This document shows, one piece after another, positions 57,573-64,000 of a stretch of DNA of 64,000 nt (position 1 is the first letter of the stretch; the number at the start of each line of letters is the position of its first letter). This stretch comes from Neckera pumila. Its lineage: Eukaryota; Streptophyta; Bryopsida; Hypnales; Neckeraceae. The notes under the pieces are model-generated. The model was not told the origin of the DNA and searched no databases. It saw nothing but the letters and a program-made list of their open reading frames with translations. The DNA lies in the NCBI GenBank assembly GCA_963969595.1, contig OZ018416.1:1318065-1382064 (forward strand), given 5' to 3'. The position numbers were made by a program, and so were the translations under genes.

Positions 57573-58178
57573 TCAAGCTTCTTGGGGTGTCTTGCTTGTC
57601 AAGGCTTGTGTGGGGCACCGATTCCTTGTATAAACCGCATTCGACACCGACTCCCCCCAAAGCTCAAACTTGAGACCTTGGGCATGAATCATGGACCTTG
57701 CCATCTCCACAATGGTGCGATTGGCACGCTCCGCTACACCATTTTGTTGAGGAGTGTAAGGGGCTGAAGTATGGTGTTCAATACCATGGGCCTTCAAATA
57801 CTCCTCAAAGGCCTTGGACACATACTCCCCTCCATTATCCGACCGCAGCACCTTCACCTTGCACTCGGATTGGGCCTCCACAAGGGCCTTCCAAGTCTCG
57901 AAACGCCCAAACACCTCACTCTTGCACTTTAGCATATACACCCAAATCTTGCGAGAGAAATCATCAATGAAGGTCAAAAAATACCTTGCTCCTCCTATGG
58001 ATGTGGTCTTCATCGGTTTGCATACATCCGAATGCACAAGCTCCAATGGCTTGGTGGTCCGGGTTGCCCCATCTTTGGGGAAGGGCTGCCTTGCTTGTTT
58101 GTCTTCAATGCACCCCTTGCACACCATAGAACTCCAATCATGCTTGCAAGAAGAGAGGTTCAGCCCCTTCACAATGTG
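57573..58178 (-). pseudogene. Copia integrase core
   Basis: Contains the second half of the HHCC zinc finger (CKGCIEDKQ; the first half WHRRLGH lies in the preceding frame) and the DDE catalytic core. First Asp is in ELVHSDVC, second in LRSDNGGEY, and Glu in PQQNGVAERANRT. The frame is the same as gag but separated from it by a TAA at 58179-58181, where a CAA codon would restore the frame consensus. It ends in TGA at 57573-57575, where the family has the Trp of 'EAWSG'. Integrase inserts the element's DNA into the genome. Confidence 0.9.
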
Positions 58179-59474
58179 TTAAAAGCTCTTCATGCTCTTC
58201 ACATTCAAGTGCCCAAGCCTCCTATGCCAAAGCTCTACAAAGTCTTTATGGGCTGATCCTTGGGCAATACAAGCCAAGGAAGTGCCATTCACCTTAGTGA
58301 AATGGAAGTTGTACAAGTTGCCTTCATGAGGGGCTGATGCAATCACAACTCCACTTGGTGCCCTTACAACACACCCCAACATGTTGAAATGCACTTTCAA
58401 ACCTCCCAAAGACAACTTGCTAACCGAAAGCAAGTTGGCATGCAACTTGGATATATGGAGTGCCTCCTGGATTTGGATCCTCTTGGTCTCTCCCTTCACT
58501 TGCACCTCCACAAGGATCTCTTCCATGCCAAGGGCCTCCACCATGCCATTGTCTCCCAAATAAATCTTCTTCCCCGAAATGGGCTGATAGGTGTGGAAGG
58601 CATCTCGATGGTTGGTCATATGCTGAATGGCCCCCGAGTCCACAATCCAAATGAACATGTTAGCCTTTTCCCCTCCTCCATGGGTGGCAAAGGCAAACTC
58701 TTCCTCCTCCTCCTCCTCCTTAGAAGCTTGGTGTGCACTCTTTTTGTCTTTGAAACTCTTGCAATGCTTAGCAATGTGGCCTGGTTTGCCACAGTTGAAG
58801 CACGTCCTTGTCTCCTTGAACACCTTGGTGTTGCCTCCTTTTCCATGTCTTGAGACAAGGGCTAATCCCTCCCCTTGGGGCTCATTCTCCTTGCGCTTGG
58901 TCATCTCATGCATCAAGCGGGCGGTCACAAACTCCATGGTCAGCTCCTTGGTGGGCCTTGTCTTCAATGCGGTGATGAGGAACTCATAAGATGGGGGCAA
59001 GCTCTCCAACAAGGTCATCACCACATCCCCATCCGTCACGGGCGCCTCCAAACAAGCCAACTCATCCGCAAGAGCCTTGATCTTGTTGACATGATCCAAC
59101 ATGTCATCCTCCTCTTGCATCTTGCTAGTGAAGAACTTGCGTCGAAGAAAGAGGATGTTGGAGAAGCTCTTGGTCTCGTGGATGTTGCAAAGGGTGGTCC
59201 ATGCTTGGGCTGGTCCCTTGCAATGTCGAATGTGAGCAATTTGGCGGTCCACAAGGTTGATGGCAATGAGAGCAAAGGCCTTCTTCTCCTTCCTTTCAAA
59301 GGCCTTCTTGGTCTTCGGATCAGCATCTTCACTTGGAGGCTCCTCACTCCCATCCACCACCTCCCACAAGTCCTTCTCCGCAAGGATCATCTCCATCTTG
59401 AACTTCCACATGCCAAAGTTCTCCCCATTGAACTTGTCAATGATGCGCATGCCTTCTCCTCCACTTGATGCCAT
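58179..59474 (-). CDS. Copia Gag, zinc knuckle and protease
   Basis: Start chosen at the ATG at 59474 (MASSGGEG); an upstream in-frame ATG at 59504 is possible. Gag reads FNGENFGMWKFKMEMILAE and MQEEDDMLDHVNKIKALADELA, typical of the UBN2/retrotran-gag type. The CCHC knuckle CFNCGKPGHIAKHC lies at about 58760-58803. After a Glu run comes the aspartic protease active site IVDSGAIQHM (about 58620-58645) and the pre-integrase VELWHRRLGHLNVKSM. The frame is open for 432 codons to a TAA. Gag could still be made and form particles; pol could not. Confidence 0.9.
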   Translation of the reverse strand: MASSGGEGMRIIDKFNGENFGMWKFKMEMILAEKDLWEVVDGSEEPPSEDADPKTKKAFERKEKKAFALIAINLVDRQIAHIRHCKGPAQAWTTLCNIHETKSFSNILFLRRKFFTSKMQEEDDMLDHVNKIKALADELACLEAPVTDGDVVMTLLESLPPSYEFLITALKTRPTKELTMEFVTARLMHEMTKRKENEPQGEGLALVSRHGKGGNTKVFKETRTCFNCGKPGHIAKHCKSFKDKKSAHQASKEEEEEEEFAFATHGGGEKANMFIWIVDSGAIQHMTNHRDAFHTYQPISGKKIYLGDNGMVEALGMEEILVEVQVKGETKRIQIQEALHISKLHANLLSVSKLSLGGLKVHFNMLGCVVRAPSGVVIASAPHEGNLYNFHFTKVNGTSLACIAQGSAHKDFVELWHRRLGHLNVKSMKSF

Positions 59475-60555
59475 GGTGAAGCACCTCCCACTTGTTGGCA
59501 GCACCCCAAGTGTCTTGGAGAGTTGACAAACTCAATTCAGCCTCCAAATAATCCCTTGGAAGCCAATTGGGCTGAAATGGCACCAATCAGCCCTTAAAAG
59601 GACCTTCCAAGATTCTCCAAAGCCCTAAGAACGACCAAACACTCCTCACAAGTGCACCACCTCCTTTCAAGACCAATTCAAATCCTAATGTAGCTCAAAG
59701 CCACCACATGGACATCATGGGCTAGTGCTACTTCAAATCAGCAAGCAAACTCACAATGCTCCTCACATTAGGGTACTCAACCCTACAAGGAGCTCAAGAC
59801 TTTCAATCAGCCCTAAATGGAAGCTACTACTCACAATGAGCACTTCAAGGACAACAATGGCTTCCAACACCCCTAGTTGGATCACCAAGCCTCTAAAGAA
59901 CCCTAATTGGCTCTCAATTCCTCCACAAAGCTCACAAGGCACAAATCAGCCCTCTTGGGATCACAAAGTCCACAAATTTGCTTCTTCACTCACAAGGGCA
60001 CAAGTCAGCCCTTTTGGACTCACAATGTCCACTAATTTGCCTCACTCACTCACAAGGGCACAAATCAGCCTTGAATGGGTGGCAAAATCCTCAAATTTGC
60101 CTCACTCACTTACAAGGGCATTAATCAGCCCTCAGTGGATGGCAAATACCTCAAGCAACTCAATGATGCTTCCAAAGCTCACAAAGGACTCTCACTAGAT
60201 TGCAATTGCCACAATTACAATCAACAATGCACCCAAGTGCACAATTAGCCTTCAATGGCTCCCAATGTATACTTCTAAGCACAAACTCAAACTAGGAGCA
60301 TGCAACCAGCCCTAATTAGGTCTGATTACTATCATGAGCAACCTCTCATCCCAAATATACTCAAAACCTCGCAAATCAGCCAACAAAAGTCTAAAAGAAT
60401 TTTTTTTTAAATGCACTTCAAAGCTTTCTTTCGAAAAATGACTCACACCATATGGTTTGTAGGTGAAAAAGTGACAAATGGTTGAATGCTCCTCCAAGCT
60501 CCAAGATCTCCTCCAAATGATTTGAATTTTTCCCTCAAGCGCAACTCCAAGTGCA
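59475..60555 (-). other. Copia 5' leader with internal tandem repeats
   Basis: Untranslated interior between the PBS and gag. On the + strand, four units of about 60 bp of the type 'cacaaatcagccct-ttgg--tcacaa-gtcca-aaatttgc-tcactcactcacaaggg' occupy about 59934-60155. Such leaders often hold packaging signals, which is inferred only. Confidence 0.65.
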
Positions 60556-60568
60556 TGGGCCCATAACC
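60556..60568 (-). other. Copia primer binding site, matches tRNA-iMet anticodon arm
   Basis: On the element's strand GGTTATGGGCCCA follows the 5' LTR without a gap. Its complement TGGGCCCATAACC is the anticodon arm of plant initiator tRNA-Met (CAT anticodon included), as I recall that sequence, not the tRNA 3' end. Priming would therefore use a half-tRNA, as known for Drosophila copia. Confidence 0.7.
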
Positions 60569-60823
60569 TATTGAGATTACAAAGTATTGTATAGAAGAAA
60601 GGCTTTACTTAGATGGTAGGAAGATGCAAAGACCTATGAGAGGGCTGATCTTATATTAGAAGCCTTTCACTAGTTATTCACAAACTATCTAGGATAACTA
60701 ACCACTATGGGCTGCCTTTGACTTGAGTAATACCCAAGGGACTCTAAGTCTAATTAAGTGACTAATGCTACTCCTAGTGCTGAATGCACATGGTCTACAC
60801 TAATATGTACATGTTCTTCAACA
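60569..60823 (-). repeat. Copia 5' LTR
   Basis: Partner of 55168-55423. On the minus strand it begins TGTTGAAGAACATG and ends CTCAATA. It carries the element's promoter. Confidence 0.95.
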
Positions 60824-61573
60824 TCAACACGGGCAATGAGTGAGCCATGGCTTAGAAATTGCCCAACAGCACGCACACCAAGTGAAAAAACATGTCAAAC
60901 CACAAGTGGCCAAAATGAAGAAGGCACGTGCAAATGGAGAGTCTTGAAAGCGGCTCGCCAAGCTATTTAATATTCTCTTGAAACCCACCTTTTGAAAGCT
61001 TTTCTTCAAAAGTTGAAGTGATTCTTTTAAAAAAAATAAAACTAGAAAGTATGGTGCACCTTTTGACCACTTGGCAAACCTTCCCATAGGAACGTGATTC
61101 ATCAATCGAAAAGGCGGCATGCCAAACCACAAGATTTCCTTGTTTGGCACCTCTGTTCCGTGCCTTAGCTATGGGGTTGCCCTTAGAGCAACCCCACAAT
61201 AAGGCGCCAAAGGCAATTAGTATAGGCAATGAGTGGGCCGTGGTTTAGAAATTGCCCCATGACACTCACGCCAAGTGAAAAAACATGTCCGGCTACGGCC
61301 AAAAATGAAGAGGGCACGGGCAAATGGAGAGTCTTGAACGCGGCTTACTAAGCTATTAAATAATCTTTTGGATCTTACCTTTTGAAAGCTTCTCTTCAAA
61401 AGTTGAAGACATTCTTTTTAAAATAATAAAATAGGAAGTTTCGAGCACCTTTTCACCACTTGGTGAGTCTTCCCAAGGGACTGTGACTCTTCAATAAAAA
61501 TGGCAGCATGCCAAACCACAAGATTTCTTCGTTTGGTGCCCTTGTTGAGCGCGTTAGCTATGGGGGTTGTCCT
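60824..61573. repeat. Tandem pair of ~375-bp units (Copia target)
   Basis: Unit 1 is about 60828-61215 and unit 2 about 61219-61573. Shared phrases: 'ggcaatgagtg-gcc-tgg-ttagaaattgccc', 'caagtgaaaaaacatgtc', 'aaatggagagtcttgaa-gcggct', 'ccttttgaaagctt-tcttcaaaagttgaag' and 'ggc-gcatgccaaaccacaagattt'. No ORF is conserved between the units. The Copia element interrupts a third, more diverged unit on the left. Confidence 0.85.
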
Positions 61574-61582
61574 TAGTTTGTA

Positions 61583-61687
61583 CTCATTTCTCTTCATTGT
61601 CCAGCCTTTGGCTTGACTCTCTTGTATTGTATTCTGTTTTTTTTTAATACAATGGTTCTACCATATGTTCAAAAAAAAATAAAAAAA
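61583..61687 (+). mobile_element. 3' end of a LINE/SINE-type retroposon with A-rich tail
   Basis: The sequence 'gcctttggcttgactctcttg...aatacaatggttctaccatatg' ending in an A-rich run (61672-61686) resembles the 3' tails of plant LINEs. No coding part is attached, so it is a 5'-truncated insertion. Confidence 0.4.
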
Positions 61688-61689
61688 TC

Positions 61690-62780
61690 TTGTTGTGCGC
61701 AATCACTCAAGTTTGAAATCAATAATGTTGATATCCACTTGCTCTAGCTGTAGCTGGGCGTGTGGAAAGAAAACTGAAATAATAAGCCACCAAATTATGT
61801 TTCCCTCTCTGTTGCGCAGTCGTCAGAGTCTTATCCTCTTCATGTAACTTCATTAAATACCCATACTGTACTGCCCTGCCCAATAATACAGGCACCAGCG
61901 AACTCACTGAAGTTTCTACAAAACGACAAGTTGCAGAGAGACCCGGCCTGTTCTCCGCATCCAGAGAAATGCATCCTGAGAAACGACAAACAAGCTCTCC
62001 CAGAACGACCAGCCGCATGCAGAAGGAAAAATAAAGCCTCAAATTTAATGCAGACCCCACTTGTCACGAGCTCACAAACTCGAACTCTCCCACTCCTATG
62101 AGAGTGATACGATAGCAAGCGCAACAGTTGAAAGGCAGGCAACCAATGGAATTTCGCAGACTTCGTAACATCACTTCATCAGTAGCCTTCATGCCGACTG
62201 CGTTTCTCTCATGCACCCTGCTTATCACAGTGAGCATCCACCTGTCCACTTAGCAACTGATGATGCACTGCGTCTTGGGTGCAGAATACTGTACTGTACA
62301 CCATCTATTGTCTATTGTAGAGCCAAGGAAGCGACAGTGCATGCTACTCAATGTTATGTTGGGTGAGATCTAACTGCCAATTACTCCGTACAACTCAGTA
62401 CATTGGTAAACTCTAGCACCTAAGTGCTCAATCTAAATACGGTAAGATAACTTCTAAAAATTTATGATAAATAATTGAAACTTTCCCTATTCAAGTAGGG
62501 CATTCTATCTTCTTTCCATTCAGCTTTCTCAACAAATATCAATTGGATGGAGTGCAATTTTCATAACTTTCATCATCCACGTTGGTTGATCTCTCAGGGG
62601 TTAAACTTAGAGACCCTAACCGGAGATCGACAAGATGTTTCGGAATACTCGGGAAATAATGCTTCTGCCGCTTAGTGATGAGGAAGGTCAGTGCCTTGGA
62701 CCTTGCGCGTTGAAGTTGACTGACATGTCTGTGAACAAATTCAACCGAAAGTCTCGACAGCGTGCGAAGAATTTTCTATA
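61690..62780. other. Region with the foldback-free duplicate; upstream region of the germin-like gene
   Basis: 61767-61861 is the paralogue of the 13255-13350 segment and, further right to about 61910, weakly of the STIL-like gene's 3' flank. One minus-strand frame runs from 62249 to 61719 with a single stop at 62064, but no domain is recognised. 62340-62780 is AT-richer and probably holds distal promoter of the germin-like gene. Confidence 0.4.
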
Positions 62781-62790
62781 GTGCTGCATG

Positions 62791-62797
62791 TATATAA
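62791..62797 (+). promoter_or_regulatory. TATA box of the germin-like gene
   Basis: TATATAA lies 251 bp before the ATG in otherwise moderate-GC sequence. A start site near 62820-62830 gives a leader of about 215 nt with no ATG-rich stretch immediately before the main start. Confidence 0.65.
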
Positions 62798-63041
62798 CCG
62801 GCAGCTCACACGATCGAGAATCCTATCCAAGGCTTGGGAGTGTAATTCCTGCACCTGGGAGTTTCGAGTATTCAGTTACCAACTGAAGTAGAGGAGTTAT
62901 TGATGTGGACAGAGTGAAGGCATTACTGAGAGAGGTGTATCGTGTCCGAGCTTCGGGAGTATATATCCAATTGCTGTGAGGTTCCCAATTGTTGTGTGAC
63001 TCCCCAGTTGTGAGTCCATCTGGTTTGATCGAGTAGTCCCA

Positions 63042-64000
63042 ATGGCTTCTGCCATGAGAGCTTCGGTGTTGTTCCTAGCTGCCGCCATGATCGTTGGCAC
63101 CATGGCTGCTGATATGACCGAACTGGACTTCGAGACGGAGCTTATGCAACGGCAGCCATTCGACGCCGATGACTTCGTGTTCAAGTTTGAGAGGACGACT
63201 GACTTGACGCCGTTTGGGAATCTCCGACCCATGTTCGTGGACTTCAACCCTGCTCTTGCCACTTTACCTGGTGACGGAGCTTCGCAGAATTTGGTCACGG
63301 TTGGGGCTTGTGCTATCAATCAGCCTCACAATCACCCACGAGCCACTCAAATTTCTCATGTGACTGAAGGTAGGGACTCCTCTGGCACTCTACAAACTCC
63401 TCAGGTCCCTCTCGCTTCGAGATTTGTGAGCTATTGCGGTGTGCTTGCATATTCTCGCTCATTTGGAGCAGTAAGCTTCAGCTGTATACAGCAGTACAGT
63501 AGGCATGATGTGTAAATTGGTGTGCAGTTTGGCGTAATGTTTGGTCTACAAATTAAATGTTTTTTGAACTGGATTTCAATTGATGTTTTGATCCATTGAG
63601 CAGGCGATCTGTTGTTCGGGTTTGCGGAAGAAAATGGCGGACGACACTTCATCGGAGGAAACGTCACGAAAGGCCAATCTGTCATCATTCCTCAAGGTAA
63701 TGGAACCACACTCGTCCCACAGCACGACGAAAAGGGGTTTCCGTTTTTGGCATGGAGTCAATCACATTGGTCATGATTGGTTGTATAAATGCATTAAGGG
63801 TCCTCGATCTGTACTGTACTTCAGATTATTATGAGTTTAGGATTTCATCGTCTTCCACATATACTCTCTCCCGTTTGTGGGATTTGTCCTTGAGATTACC
63901 ACTAGCGCAGTCACCTGTTGAAACAACATTGGAGATTGAAGCAATATGTAGCAGCTTTTCCACCCTCGCAATATTGTTTGAACTTTGAACAGGGGGTCGG
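63042..64000 (+). CDS. Germin-like protein (cupin), 5' part, cut by window end
   Basis: Exon 1 is 63042-63369 and exon 2 is 63604-63696. A third may start at 63994 (tttgaacag acceptor), where the window ends. The first 22 residues are a signal peptide (ASVLFLAAAMIVGTMAA). The body reads FVFKFERTTDLTPFGNLRP and then germin box 1, QPHNHPRATQISHVTEG, followed across the intron by LLFGFAEENGGRHF and VTKGQSVIIPQG. Germin-like proteins are secreted cell-wall cupins that bind Mn(II) through three His and one Glu; some are oxalate oxidases or superoxide dismutases. Here two box-1 His are present, but the ligand Glu (HPRATE in the family) is Gln (CAA). The N-terminal Cys pair of typical germins is also absent, as in some bryophyte members. 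Box 2 with the third His lies beyond the window. Confidence 0.8.

Larger units (their letters stand above)
55168..60823 (-). mobile_element. Complete Ty1/Copia LTR retrotransposon, inactivated
   Basis: Two LTRs of about 256 bp frame a 5.1-kb interior in the order gag, protease, integrase, RT, RNase H on the minus strand, which defines Copia. An exact 5-bp target duplication TCAAC lies at 55163-55167 and 60824-60828. The LTRs begin TGTTGAAGAAC and end CAATA on the element's strand; the exact TSD and the PBS starting right after it support this non-canonical TA end. By eye the LTRs differ at roughly 15 positions, mostly C/T, so the insertion is not recent. The coding frame is broken (see gag-pol). 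It sits inside a tandem repeat. Confidence 0.95.

Noticed and set aside
55744..59468. Long plus-strand frames (up to 236 codons) across the Copia element
   Set aside because: Antisense to gag-pol, whose motifs are unmistakable on the minus strand.
1..64000. CRISPR arrays, bacterial operons, rRNA or tRNA genes
   Set aside because: No regularly spaced short repeats of CRISPR type, no ribosome-binding-site pattern, and no rRNA or complete tRNA was recognised; the tRNA-iMet similarity at 60556 is only a primer site. A tRNAscan-SE run would be decisive.

Overview
The window looks like nuclear DNA of a land plant. The coding genes have GT-AG introns of roughly 50-500 bp. There is a germin-like cupin gene, a NAC-domain fragment, a Ty1/Copia retrotransposon, a Stowaway-like MITE, and long AT-rich repeat-filled spacers. 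I cannot name the species. If the centriole-protein reading of the 8-12 kb gene is right, the plant belongs to a lineage with flagellated sperm (bryophyte, lycophyte, fern or similar). That is inference.

Layout. 1-6.1 kb is AT-rich spacer with decayed foldback and TTAA-flanked elements. 6.1-12.24 kb is a GC-richer gene on the + strand with a long, probably non-coding leader. Its eleven coding exons (8353-12239) join in phase to about 530 codons. The predicted protein has a beta-rich N-terminus, a short coiled coil and a C-terminal motif that recall STIL/Ana2/SAS-5. A near-palindromic 0.96 kb foldback element sits 57 bp after its stop. 13.7-54.2 kb is mostly repeats. The main one is a family of about thirteen non-coding elements that begin CCCCTAAAGG, end CCTTTAGGGG and are flanked by TTAA, which is piggyBac-like architecture. 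Embedded in this spacer are a LINE ORF1 remnant (25.3-26.5 kb, -), an intact 552-572-codon transposon-like ORF with its own TATA box (33.8-35.7 kb, -), a tandem repeat (39.7-40.4 kb), a Cys-rich coding relic split by a small foldback MITE (43.4-44.3 kb), a 5'-truncated NAC-domain fragment (45.4-45.7 kb, +) and a Stowaway-like MITE (48.4 kb).

55.17-60.82 kb is a complete but dead Copia element on the - strand: 256-bp LTRs, 5-bp TSD, half-tRNA-iMet primer site, PPT, and a gag-pol frame broken by nonsense changes and a frameshift. It is inserted into a tandem array of a ~375-bp repeat. The window ends with the promoter and first exons of a germin-like gene (63.0 kb to the edge, +), in which the conserved metal-ligand Glu of germin box 1 reads Gln.

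The genes do not form a pathway. The host content is one complete gene, one gene cut by the window edge and two or three relics. The rest is the record of successive transposon insertions, several of them datable relative to each other by nesting.
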